The notes beneath the pieces are model-generated. The model was not told the origin of the DNA. It was given only the letters and a program-made list of their open reading frames with translations, and searched no databases. From Actinomycetota bacterium (GTDB taxonomy: Bacteria > Actinomycetota > Acidimicrobiia > Acidimicrobiales > Ilumatobacteraceae), in assembly GCA_016870215.1 (NCBI GenBank), contig VGCD01000002.1:62001-126000 (forward strand): 64,000 nt of DNA, read 5' to 3'. Below are positions 34,635 through 42,946 of the stretch, piece after piece (positions within the stretch are counted from its first letter, which is position 1; every line of letters begins with the position of its first letter). A program made the translations under genes and the position numbers.

Positions 34635-36737
34635 ATGGCATTCACGAAACTTCTGAGCACGGGCCATATCGGTCGTGTCGAATTGTCGAACCGCGTGATC
34701 TTGCCTGCGATGGACATGAACCTGTGCGAAGAAGGTCATTTCTCTGCAGCGGAAATCGCGCATTACACAGCGCGTGCAGCAGGTGGTACCGGCATGATCA
34801 TCACTGGCACTGGCGCTGTTGCCTGGCCAATTGGTGGTTGTTCCTGGCATCAGCCTGCGTTCAGTGATGACAAGTTCATCCCCACGGTCAAAGCCCTCGC
34901 AGACAGCATTCATGCAGCAGGCAGCAAGTTGTGCATTCAGATTTGCCATCACGGCAAGACAGCGAACTGCGACACCGCAGAAGGTCGTCCACTACTCGTG
35001 CCGACAAAGCCCGAAAGCAAACTCGACATGAGTGCGCTGCAAGACAACACGATGGACGAGTTGATGCGCCTTGGTACCGCGTCGCGAGGCAAGACCCCGA
35101 CCGTCAAGGAAGCAACCGAAGACGATTTGCTTTGGGTCATCGACCAGTTTGCAATTGCAGCAGAACGCCTAAAGCGCGCCAATGTCGATGCTGTCGAAGT
35201 TCACGCTGCGCACGGATACCTCATCAACACTTTCTTGTCGGCCGGGTACAACAAGCGTACTGACAGGTGGGGTGGCTCAGTCGAAAATCGTGGACGCCTC
35301 ATGGTTGAGATTGTCAAAGCAATTCGCCAGCGTGTTGGCAACGACCTCGCAATCAGTGTGCGCCTGAACGGCATCGAATACGGACTCGAAGGTGGCCAGA
35401 CTCCTGAGGAAACGGCAGTGTTTGCTCGCATGGCGGAAGCGGCAGGCGCCGACGCAATTCACGTGTCAGGAAATGCCCACAATCCGTTTGCTGATTTCAC
35501 CAAGGGTCCGCTTCCCTCTGAAGTCGGGCAGTTCCGTGATCTCGCGCGCATTGTGAAGCGCGCAGTCTCAATTCCAGTCATTGCAGTCGGTCGAATCTTG
35601 CCTGAGGTTGCTGAAGACATGTTGAATGCAGGTGATTGCGACTTTGTGTCGATGGGTCGACAGTTGCTTGCTGATCCGAACCTCGTGAACAAGTTGCGAG
35701 CGGGCAACCCGAAGAGCGTTCGTCCGTGCATCAACTGTTATGTCTGTGTCGAACAGAACTTCTTCGATGGGGCGCCGAAGTGCGCCGTCAATCCCGCACT
35801 CTGTAACGAGTCTCTTGCCGTCACCTCAAAGGCTTCAGCGTCAAAGCACGTCGTCGTCATTGGTGGTGGCCCAGCTGGTATGGAAGCTGCGCGCATCGCT
35901 GCTGAACGAGGTCATTGCGTGACGCTGCTCGAAGCCTCGTTGCGACTCGGCGGTACTGCATGGTTCTCGCAACTCACGACGCCGGCAAACGGACCACTCG
36001 TTGAGCATCTCGAACATGAAGTTCGTCGACTCGGCGTGGCAGTGCGCACGGGAGAGCGCGCAACGGTCGACTCCGTGCGTGCACTTGCGCCCGACCACGT
36101 TGTCGTGGCAACTGGTGCGGTGCGTGATCGGCCCGCAATTGCCGGGGCACATCAGCGACACATCTACACCGGCGACGATCTTCGCGCTCTCATGACCGGT
36201 GACGGTGCTGTTCCGACGGCGCCAGCACTCGCTCGTCTTGTGGTTGCGGCCGGTCGAACTCTCGGAATCACCAAGTCTGCGCAGCGAGTTCGTTCGCTCA
36301 GCAAGACATGGTTGCCGCTCGGCAAGAACGTCGTCGTTGTCGGGGGTTCGCTTGTTGGGCTCGAGTTGGCTGAGTTCTTGGCAGAGAGAGGCCGTCGCGT
36401 GACCCTCCTCGAATCTGGTGCGCAACTTGGTCTGCCGATGGCAATGCCGCGTCGTTGGACGGCGGTCAAGAAGGCTTCGACGCACGGAGTCACCTTGATA
36501 CGAGGTGCACAAGTCACGTCGTACGAAGGTGGTTCGGTTTCATACGTGGTTGGCGAGCAATCGCACTCAGTCGCCTATGACGATGTCATCATCGCGGACA
36601 ATGTTGAAGCATCGGCACCATTGGCCGACGCACTTCGAGCAGCCGGTCTTCGGGTCGACGTCATCGGTGACGCACACGATGTTGGCTACATCGAAGGCGC
36701 CATCCACTCTGCCGGAACTCTGGCTCGTTCGCTCTAA
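34635..36737 (+). CDS. Old-yellow-enzyme-type flavin/iron-sulfur oxidoreductase (2,4-dienoyl-CoA reductase-like)
   Basis: 700 aa from MAFTKLLSTGHIGRVELSNR; the upstream open frame overlaps the hydratase gene and is rejected. Residues 1 to about 365 form the FMN TIM barrel (DAVEVHAAHGYLINTFLS, YNKRTDRWGGSVENRGR). The [4Fe-4S] motif CINCYVCVEQNFF plus CAVNP follows at about 368-390. Then come the FAD-binding VVIGGGPAGMEAARIAAERG and the NAD(P)-binding VVVGGSLVGLELAEFLAERG. Relatives include FadH and steroid or bile-acid enoate reductases. It likely reduces a conjugated C=C bond in a degradation intermediate. Confidence 0.93.
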   Translation: MAFTKLLSTGHIGRVELSNRVILPAMDMNLCEEGHFSAAEIAHYTARAAGGTGMIITGTGAVAWPIGGCSWHQPAFSDDKFIPTVKALADSIHAAGSKLCIQICHHGKTANCDTAEGRPLLVPTKPESKLDMSALQDNTMDELMRLGTASRGKTPTVKEATEDDLLWVIDQFAIAAERLKRANVDAVEVHAAHGYLINTFLSAGYNKRTDRWGGSVENRGRLMVEIVKAIRQRVGNDLAISVRLNGIEYGLEGGQTPEETAVFARMAEAAGADAIHVSGNAHNPFADFTKGPLPSEVGQFRDLARIVKRAVSIPVIAVGRILPEVAEDMLNAGDCDFVSMGRQLLADPNLVNKLRAGNPKSVRPCINCYVCVEQNFFDGAPKCAVNPALCNESLAVTSKASASKHVVVIGGGPAGMEAARIAAERGHCVTLLEASLRLGGTAWFSQLTTPANGPLVEHLEHEVRRLGVAVRTGERATVDSVRALAPDHVVVATGAVRDRPAIAGAHQRHIYTGDDLRALMTGDGAVPTAPALARLVVAAGRTLGITKSAQRVRSLSKTWLPLGKNVVVVGGSLVGLELAEFLAERGRRVTLLESGAQLGLPMAMPRRWTAVKKASTHGVTLIRGAQVTSYEGGSVSYVVGEQSHSVAYDDVIIADNVEASAPLADALRAAGLRVDVIGDAHDVGYIEGAIHSAGTLARSL

Positions 36738-36748
36738 GTACGCTTCTT

Positions 36749-38407
36749 ATGACGACTTTTGCCGACCACATCCGGGCGCATGCCGAAGACGACAACATCG
36801 CCGTCGTGCTCAATGACGACAAGTGGACGTATCGAGAGTGGGTTCGGTGCATCGCCCAGCGCGCAGCTCTGTTCGAGTCAATGCGTCAGCCTGGGCCTGC
36901 GCACATCGGTGTCCTGATGGACAATCACCCCGAGTTCACAATGTGGATCGGCGTCGCTGCGATGACCGGTGCCACTGTTGTTGGCCTCAACTCCACGCGT
37001 CGCGGAGCCGAACTTCAGCGAGACGTGACATTCACTGATTGTCAGATAGTCGTCACACATGCTGGCAACGCTGAACTGCTCGATGGTCTTGACCTTGGTC
37101 CTGCAAACGGACGTGTGCTCGTGGTGGACACGCCCGAATACGCCGCACGACTTGATCCTCATCGAGATGCACCGCTCCCATCAGTTCAGGTAGATGACAA
37201 GACCAATCTCATGTTCGTCTTCACTTCTGGCAGCACGGGTGCGCCAAAGGCAGTCATTGTGTCGCACGGTCGACTCGACATGGTGGCCACCTCACTCATC
37301 GGCATCACAAATATGACGGCCGATGACGTCACTTACATGGCCATGCCGCTTTTCCACTCCAACGCATTGATGACCGCATGGGCGCCGACCGTGAAAGCAG
37401 GTGCAACACTTGCGCTGCGCGAGAAGTTCAGTGCATCGCAGTTCATGCCCGATGTGGTGAAGTACGGAGCCACGTACTTCAATTATGTGGGGCGTCCACT
37501 TGCGTACGTGTTGGCGACGCCACCGAGTGACCTCGATCGGAAGCACAAGCTGCGAATTGGTTTTGGTAACGAAGGCGGCGAACAAGACATCGCTGGTTTC
37601 AAGGAACGTTTCGGTGTGCCGCTTGTTGATGGGTACGGACAGTCAGAGACGGGTGCATCTATCAACCGTGTACCGGGTATGCCCGCCGGAGCATTGGGTC
37701 GAGCAACTTCGCCTGATGTGAAGGTGCTTAATCCGGAGACGGGGCAAGAGTGCCCACCTGCACGTTTTGATTCCGATGGCAAGTTGTTGAACGCTGAAGA
37801 AGCCACGGGCGAAATTGTGAATCTTGGGTACAACACCTTCGAGGGTTACTACAACAATGCGGAAGCAAATGCGGAACGAAGTCGAAATGGCGCGTACTGG
37901 ACGGGCGATCTCGCGTACCGCGACGCTGAAGGCTTCTTCTACTTTGCCGGTCGCAATGCCGATTGGATTCGGGTTGACGGCGAGAATTTTGCGGCCGCAC
38001 CTATCGATCGCATCGTTGCCCGGTACCCCGCGGTTGTGTTGTCTGCGGCATACGGGGTGCCAGACCCTGAGATCGGTGATCGTGTCATGGTGGCGCTACA
38101 AATGGATGACGTCAGTGCGTTCAATGTGAACGACTTCGCCACATTCCTGTCCACGCAACCAGACATGGGCACCAAGTGGATGCCCACGTTCATCCGCGTG
38201 ATGGAACAGTTGCCTCTCACGCAGACGACGAAGGTGCTCAAGCGGCAGTTGGTGCTTGAGCGTTGGCATAGTTGTGAACAAGGAGTCAGCGACATGTGGT
38301 GGAAACCCACCAAGGACTCCGGCTACGAAAAGATGACCGCCGAACATGCTGCCCAGTTGAGGGCGAGGTTCGTCGCGGCTGGTCGTGGCGACATTCTCAA
38401 TCACTAG
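36749..38407 (+). CDS. Acyl-CoA synthetase, FadD17-like
   Basis: 552 aa. The P-loop is FTSGSTGAPKAVIVSH, the A5 motif DGYGQSETGAS, the hinge YWTGDLAYRDAEGFFYFAGR, and the catalytic Lys region LTQTTKVLKRQLVLE. The N-terminal HIGVLMDNHPEFTMW and GLNSTRRGAELQRDVTFTDC blocks recall mycobacterial FadD17, which activates sterol side-chain acids. A close paralogue is at 42943-44643. It adenylates a carboxylic acid and joins it to CoA. It starts 11 bases after the flavin oxidoreductase stop in the site B operon. Confidence 0.9.
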   Translation: MTTFADHIRAHAEDDNIAVVLNDDKWTYREWVRCIAQRAALFESMRQPGPAHIGVLMDNHPEFTMWIGVAAMTGATVVGLNSTRRGAELQRDVTFTDCQIVVTHAGNAELLDGLDLGPANGRVLVVDTPEYAARLDPHRDAPLPSVQVDDKTNLMFVFTSGSTGAPKAVIVSHGRLDMVATSLIGITNMTADDVTYMAMPLFHSNALMTAWAPTVKAGATLALREKFSASQFMPDVVKYGATYFNYVGRPLAYVLATPPSDLDRKHKLRIGFGNEGGEQDIAGFKERFGVPLVDGYGQSETGASINRVPGMPAGALGRATSPDVKVLNPETGQECPPARFDSDGKLLNAEEATGEIVNLGYNTFEGYYNNAEANAERSRNGAYWTGDLAYRDAEGFFYFAGRNADWIRVDGENFAAAPIDRIVARYPAVVLSAAYGVPDPEIGDRVMVALQMDDVSAFNVNDFATFLSTQPDMGTKWMPTFIRVMEQLPLTQTTKVLKRQLVLERWHSCEQGVSDMWWKPTKDSGYEKMTAEHAAQLRARFVAAGRGDILNH

Positions 38408-38430
38408 TCTGCGGACATGAGGTGGTCAGC

Positions 38431-39318
38431 ATGAGGTTCTGCGTTCCGTTTCCCATGTTCCCTGACGAGCACGTTCGTGCTCTTGCGTCGGTGGCCGAAG
38501 AGGCTGGGTTCCATTTCATCGCGGTCCCAGACTCGGTGTTTTATCCCGAGACTGTTTCCGCCGGATATCCATACAGCAGTGATGGCTCACGTTTCTGGGC
38601 TGCTGACACACCATTTGTCGATCCGACGGTTTCGATGGCATGGATGGCAGCTCGCACAAGTCGAATTCGATTTGTCACCAATGTGTTGAAGACGCCGCTT
38701 CGCGACCCATTGTTGCTCGCCAAACAAATTGCATCTCTTGCGGTCATGGCAGACGATCGCATCGAGATTGGCGTGGGTCTGTCGTGGATTCCGGAAGAGT
38801 TTGCGTGGACCGGAACCAACATGCGCACGCGTGGTGCACGTCTTGATGAACAGATTGACATCTTGCGCCTCGTGTGCTCGGGCAATGGACCAGAGTTCAT
38901 CGAACATCACGGTAAGCACTATGACTTCGGTCGGCTCATGATCAGCCCATCACCGTCAACTCCCGTCAAGATTCACGTGGGTGGTCACAGCGAACCGGCG
39001 CTCGAGCGCGCAGCGCGAGTGGGCGACGGGTGGATCTCGGTGCAAGCAACCTCTCAAGAGATCACTGACATCGCGCAGCGTCTTTCTGTACTTCGCGCAA
39101 AACATGGCCGCAGCGGGCCCTTCTCGGCGTTCGTACTGCCGATCGATGCTGTAGGCCCAGATGCATATCGACGCCTCGGTGACACCATCGAGAGCTACGG
39201 CATGGAACCCGTGTTCATGGCAGTGCCGTGGTACTACAGCGGCAAAGACCCAAATGATCTCGATGTTCGACGTGAATCACTGTTGTCCTTCGGCGACAGC
39301 GTCATCTCGAAAATCTGA
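38431..39318 (+). CDS. Luciferase-like (LLM class) F420-dependent oxidoreductase
   Basis: 295 aa from MRFCVPFPMFPDEHVRALAS, with AGGTGG eight bases before. VPDSVFYPETVSAGYPYSSD, RIRFVTNVLKTPLRDPLLLAK, RIEIGVGLSWIPEEFAWTGT and KIHVGGHSEPALERAARVGD are the family blocks in order. It is related to the protein at 28184 but clearly diverged. It probably oxidises or reduces a pathway alcohol or ketone using F420; FMN use cannot be excluded. Fifth gene of the site B operon. Confidence 0.87.
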   Translation: MRFCVPFPMFPDEHVRALASVAEEAGFHFIAVPDSVFYPETVSAGYPYSSDGSRFWAADTPFVDPTVSMAWMAARTSRIRFVTNVLKTPLRDPLLLAKQIASLAVMADDRIEIGVGLSWIPEEFAWTGTNMRTRGARLDEQIDILRLVCSGNGPEFIEHHGKHYDFGRLMISPSPSTPVKIHVGGHSEPALERAARVGDGWISVQATSQEITDIAQRLSVLRAKHGRSGPFSAFVLPIDAVGPDAYRRLGDTIESYGMEPVFMAVPWYYSGKDPNDLDVRRESLLSFGDSVISKI

Positions 39319-39360
39319 TCACCACACCTCATCAATCGTCAAAGAGAGAAGGAATTACAC

Positions 39361-40149
39361 ATGTCGACAATTTGTGTCACTGGTGCCGCAAATGGCATCG
39401 GCAAAGCCACCAAAGATCTATTGCAATCCCGTGGACACACCGTCATCGGCGTTGACTTGAAGGGCACGGATGTCTCGGCTGACTTGTCAAGTGTCGAAGG
39501 TCGTCAAGCAGCAATCGACGGTGTGTTGTCGGCATGTGGTGAGCGACTCGACGGGTTGGCCCAGTGTGCTGGTGTGAATGGCATGGGAGGCATTGACCTC
39601 ACGGTGAAAGTCAACTTCTTCGGGGTGATGGCATTGGCAGACGGGTTGCGCGAGGCACTTAGCAAGGGGACGAATCCTGCGATGGTATTGGTGTCGTCAA
39701 ACTCGACGACGATGACACCTGGGTTGCCCGTCGAAGATGGTCTCTATTACCTCTCACACACAGAGGAAGAGTGCACCGAACATTTTCAAGGTCGGGGCTG
39801 GATGACCTATCCGGCAGGAAAACTGGCGGTCGCATTCTGGATTCGGATGAACGCGGTGAAGCCCGAGTGGCTCGGTGCGGGTATTCGTGTGAACGGCATC
39901 GCTCCCGGAATCATCGACACGCAGATGACCCAGCAAGCAGCCACGAATGAACTGACGAAGAGTGCTTTCGAACAGATTCCGATTCCGATCAATCGGTGGG
40001 GCAAACCAGAAGAGATGGCTGAACCAATCGCTTTCTTGTTGTCAACCGCATCGAGTTACATCGTGGGTCAGACAATCTTTGCTGACGGGGGAATCGACGC
40101 CCTGTTGCAACCGACTTCTCATCCACATCCGCTTCCACCGCTGAAGTAG
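39361..40149 (+). CDS. Short-chain dehydrogenase/reductase
   Basis: 262 aa. Rossmann motif CVTGAANGIGKATKDLL at the N-terminus, a shortened core where the usual NNAG reads QCAGVNGMGG, Ser in LVSSNSTTM, and the catalytic YxxxK as TYPAGKLAVAFW. The insertion between Ser and Tyr (about 30 residues) is longer than in classical members and resembles 3-alpha-hydroxysteroid dehydrogenase-type SDRs. The end TSSYIVGQTIFADGG-like block is canonical. The C-terminus has an unusual Pro/His-rich tail. Good AGAAGGA ribosome site upstream. Likely oxidises a hydroxyl group with NAD(P). Confidence 0.9.
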   Translation: MSTICVTGAANGIGKATKDLLQSRGHTVIGVDLKGTDVSADLSSVEGRQAAIDGVLSACGERLDGLAQCAGVNGMGGIDLTVKVNFFGVMALADGLREALSKGTNPAMVLVSSNSTTMTPGLPVEDGLYYLSHTEEECTEHFQGRGWMTYPAGKLAVAFWIRMNAVKPEWLGAGIRVNGIAPGIIDTQMTQQAATNELTKSAFEQIPIPINRWGKPEEMAEPIAFLLSTASSYIVGQTIFADGGIDALLQPTSHPHPLPPLK

Positions 40150-40157
40150 GGGACGTT

Positions 40158-40682
40158 GTGACTCTTCGCGAAACAGACCCCGTGGCATGGCTGGTTGCCC
40201 ATGAGGACATCTGCCAACTGGCAAGTCGCTATGCCGTGTACATGGACATGCGCGACCTTGACAAGGTTGTCGAATTGTTCGTTCCTGATGTGAAGCTCGG
40301 CAAGACACTTCAAGGACGCCAAGCTCTCAAAGAGAACATGAATGGAATGTTGCGTGACTTGAAGCGCAGCATCTTGCAAGTCACCAACCACGTCATAGAT
40401 GTCATTGACGAGGTGACAGCAACCGGCATCGTCAGTTGTCGAGGAGAGATCGAGCCGGTGGATTCACCGGGCAAGTGGGTGGTGCAGCAAATTCAGTATC
40501 ACGACAACTATGCCAAGGTCGACGGCACGTGGTTGTTCGTGCGGCGTCGCCACATGTTGTGGTACGGCGCCGACATGTTGCAGCGACCCATTGACTTACC
40601 CGATGCGAATTGGCCGGCGAATCACTCTGGCAAGGGTGAGCTTCCTGAGTGGTTCGACACCTGGCGTCAGTGGCAGTCGTGA
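40158..40682 (+). CDS. SnoaL/NTF2-like domain protein
   Basis: 174 aa from a GTG at 40158, eight bases after the SDR stop. The cone-shaped NTF2-like fold is suggested by EDICQLASRYAVYMDMRDLD, ELFVPDVKLG, the central strands HVIDVIDEVTATGIVSCRGE and the end VDGTWLFVRRRHMLWYG. Related proteins are steroid isomerases, dehydratases or ring-hydroxylase small subunits, or simply unknown. No catalytic residues can be assigned with confidence. Last gene of the plus-strand operon; it ends 19 bases from the arylsulfatase remnant on the other strand. Confidence 0.82.
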   Translation: MTLRETDPVAWLVAHEDICQLASRYAVYMDMRDLDKVVELFVPDVKLGKTLQGRQALKENMNGMLRDLKRSILQVTNHVIDVIDEVTATGIVSCRGEIEPVDSPGKWVVQQIQYHDNYAKVDGTWLFVRRRHMLWYGADMLQRPIDLPDANWPANHSGKGELPEWFDTWRQWQS

Positions 40683-40701
40683 CGATGCGCGCGGTATCCG
40701 C

Positions 40702-40948
40702 TCACTGAGAAGCCCATGCCGCTTTAAATTCTGTATCCAGATCTCGTTGCTCGCGTTCACTGACATTGATGATGGCGCGGTGGATGACGTTGGTGTAACG
40801 GAACTCATCTGAATAGTTGGCAGACACCGGCGTGCAGTCGTCGTAGCCACAACAGGTACCTTCGCCCGGCAGGAACGCTGTCGGCAAGCGTCTCGCCGAC
40901 GGTTCCTGCGAACGGTGTGCCCTCTGGATATGTCCGAAGTCGATCCAT
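40702..40948 (-). pseudogene. Arylsulfatase remnant with large internal deletion and frameshift
   Basis: The minus strand from the ATG at 40948 (with GAGAGGG before it) reads TYPEGTPFAGTVGETLADSV, which matches the extreme N-terminus of actinobacterial arylsulfatases (F-x-G-x-I/V-G-x-T-x-x-D/E-S-x-P). About 28 codons in, the similarity stops and resumes in another frame with GYDDCTPVSANYSDEF, FRYTNVIHRAIINVSE and an end DTEFKAAWASQ, the typical arylsulfatase C-terminus. The whole sulfatase core, including the CxPSR formylglycine motif, is missing (intact enzymes are about 750 residues). It is at the downstream end of the minus-strand operon that starts at 46879. Confidence 0.7.
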
Positions 40949-41003
40949 GGTCCCTCTCTGGATGTTGCTAATCAGATTGATGAGTGTCGACAGATACTCG
41001 GTG

Positions 41004-41741
41004 TCAGCGGGGTCCGCCGGCAAGTATCGCTGGGTCGCGACGCAACTCGCGACGCGCCATCGCCTCGAAGAATCCGATGAAACCATCGCCGTCGCTGTGA
41101 CGGAAGCGTTCTTGCACTGGTTCTGCAAGCGGTGTGCCGCCGCCGATTGCTTCGACGTACCAGGCGTGCTGACAGCGTTGCTCGAGTGCCACCGCTCGCT
41201 GATGCACTGCACGAATGGTTTTTCCAGTGACAAATACACCGTGGTTCGCGAGAAGAGCCATGTCGGCATTGCCCATTGCTGTCGCAGCTGCCATCGCGGA
41301 ATCCATGTCGTTCACTGCTGACTTGTATTCGTCGACGAGAGTGACCGTTCCGCCACCGAGTGCGCTCGACTGGTCGTACGGCGGCGGAATGCGGCCAGTG
41401 TTGGCGAATGTCGTTCCGTACAGCGGATGATTGTGCATGGCTACGATGACGTCATCTCGAAGTCGATGTAGCGCTACATGCAAAGGAATGCCGAGAGGAA
41501 CGTCCCACTTTCCAGCGAGCTTGTTGCCGTCTTTGTCCATCACCAGAACGTCATCTGGTCCGAATTCATCCCAGATGAGTGGCCACGGATTGACGAGGTA
41601 CGTGCCGTCTGGCTGTTTGCAAGTGATGTGACCTGCCAAGTGATCGTCGTATCCCTCGCGCATGAGAGTGCGTGCGAGGAGCACCACCATTTGGCGTGGT
41701 CCAAGATCTGGAAGAAGACGAGAAGGCGAGAAAGCAACCAT
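41004..41741 (-). CDS. Class II aldolase/adducin family protein
   Basis: 245 aa. The zinc-binding His pair is in HNHPLYGTTFANTG, with a further His in ALLANHGVFVTGKT. Upstream GYDDHLAGHITCKQPDGTYLVNP corresponds to the family's first substrate loop. Members are fuculose-phosphate-type aldolases, epimerases or decarboxylases; many of those near lipid genes have unknown substrates. The ATG shares a base with the amidohydrolase stop (TGATG), so it is coupled to that gene. Confidence 0.88.
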   Translation of the reverse strand: MVAFSPSRLLPDLGPRQMVVLLARTLMREGYDDHLAGHITCKQPDGTYLVNPWPLIWDEFGPDDVLVMDKDGNKLAGKWDVPLGIPLHVALHRLRDDVIVAMHNHPLYGTTFANTGRIPPPYDQSSALGGGTVTLVDEYKSAVNDMDSAMAAATAMGNADMALLANHGVFVTGKTIRAVHQRAVALEQRCQHAWYVEAIGGGTPLAEPVQERFRHSDGDGFIGFFEAMARRELRRDPAILAGGPR

Positions 41742-42946
41742 CAGTCGAGTGCGGGAAGTACTTCGGGTGGAAGCGGGTGTCGGTAGAGATGCGATGCATT
41801 TTCGCTGCAGAACTTACGAAGCACCCGTGCAGGTAGGTGGCCCCATGCCTTCTTCAGTTCTTCTTGTGTGTCTGGCCAAGTGCTGTCGCCGTGCGGGTAG
41901 TCGACTTCAACCATGATGTGGTCCTCGCCGATGACGTCGTACAAGTCAATAGTGCTCGGGTCATCGATGGTGCAGAAGTAGAAGTTGCGACGCAGGATTT
42001 CTGCTGGGCGAAGATCCCAGCCACGTCCATAGCCACTTCGGTCGACCACATTTTCGAGGCGGTCAAGCAACATCGGCACCCAACCGATGCCGCCTTCGCT
42101 CATGGCAATTTTCAAAGTGGGGTACCGGTATCCGTAACCGCTCCATAGCCATTCTGCGCACGCATTCAATGACAACTGACCGAACATCGTGGCGCCGAGT
42201 TGTAAGAAGGGTGCACCTTCTGGAAGCGGATACATACCACTTGAACCGACGTGCAATGAAATGACTGTGTCAGTTTCAACACACGCTTCGATGACTGGGT
42301 CCCACCATCCAGTGAAGATGGATGGAAGCCCGACGTTGTGTGGCCTTTCCGGCAAAGTCACTGTGGTGAAGCCACGAGCGGCATTGCGGCGAATTTCTTC
42401 TGCTGCCAAGTTTGCATCAGTCAAATAGGTAATGCCACAGCGGATGATGCGCTCCGGGTACGGAGCCCACCATTCCTCGTGCATCCAGTCGTTCCATGCG
42501 CGCGTAACAGCGAGGCCCAAGTCTGGGTTGGCGCACGCGCTGAACACGCGACCTGCAAAACCTGCAATTTGAGAAGGGAAGTTGAGCGAGGCCCAACAAC
42601 CGATCAGGTCCATGTCCTTGACGCGTTCGTGGATATCCCAACATCCGCGACGCATGTCTTCGAAGCGAGTGGGCTCGAGCGAACGTGCTTCGGGTCGACG
42701 ACCGGCGACTGCATTCATGCCAACCTGCGAAAAAGTTTGCCCGTCGAATTGCCATACCTGATGGCCATGCTCGTTCACGACAAGCGAAGGTGCCTCAGCC
42801 TGCAAGTGCGACGGCAAACGACCATCGAACATGTCAGGTGGCTCAACCAAGTGATCATCGACTGAGATAAGCGTGTAGTGCAACGGCCCTGCATCGGGGT
42901 CGGGCAACAGCATGTCGGTGTTGGTGTCGCCGATGACGTAGGTCAT
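41741..42946 (-). CDS. Amidohydrolase-2 family metal-dependent hydrolase or decarboxylase
   Basis: 401 aa. The TIM barrel opens with TLISVDDHLVEPPDMF, where the usual HxH is replaced by D-x-H-type residues as in many actinobacterial members. EEIRRNAARGFTTVTLPE, VISLHVGSSGMYPLP, KIAMSEGGIGWVPMLLDRLE and VEVDYPHGDSTWPDT provide the remaining metal and substrate residues. The fold is that of ACMSD and 2-pyrone hydrolases, so either C-C decarboxylation or ring or ester hydrolysis is possible. Overlaps the FadD17-like gene by four bases and the aldolase gene by one. Confidence 0.88.
   Translation of the reverse strand: MTYVIGDTNTDMLLPDPDAGPLHYTLISVDDHLVEPPDMFDGRLPSHLQAEAPSLVVNEHGHQVWQFDGQTFSQVGMNAVAGRRPEARSLEPTRFEDMRRGCWDIHERVKDMDLIGCWASLNFPSQIAGFAGRVFSACANPDLGLAVTRAWNDWMHEEWWAPYPERIIRCGITYLTDANLAAEEIRRNAARGFTTVTLPERPHNVGLPSIFTGWWDPVIEACVETDTVISLHVGSSGMYPLPEGAPFLQLGATMFGQLSLNACAEWLWSGYGYRYPTLKIAMSEGGIGWVPMLLDRLENVVDRSGYGRGWDLRPAEILRRNFYFCTIDDPSTIDLYDVIGEDHIMVEVDYPHGDSTWPDTQEELKKAWGHLPARVLRKFCSENASHLYRHPLPPEVLPALD

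Noticed and set aside
40805-41269. 154-codon minus-strand open frame
   Set aside because: Its first two thirds are antisense or out-of-frame class II aldolase sequence; only the end from 40948 (MDRLRTYPEG) is meaningful, as the arylsulfatase remnant.
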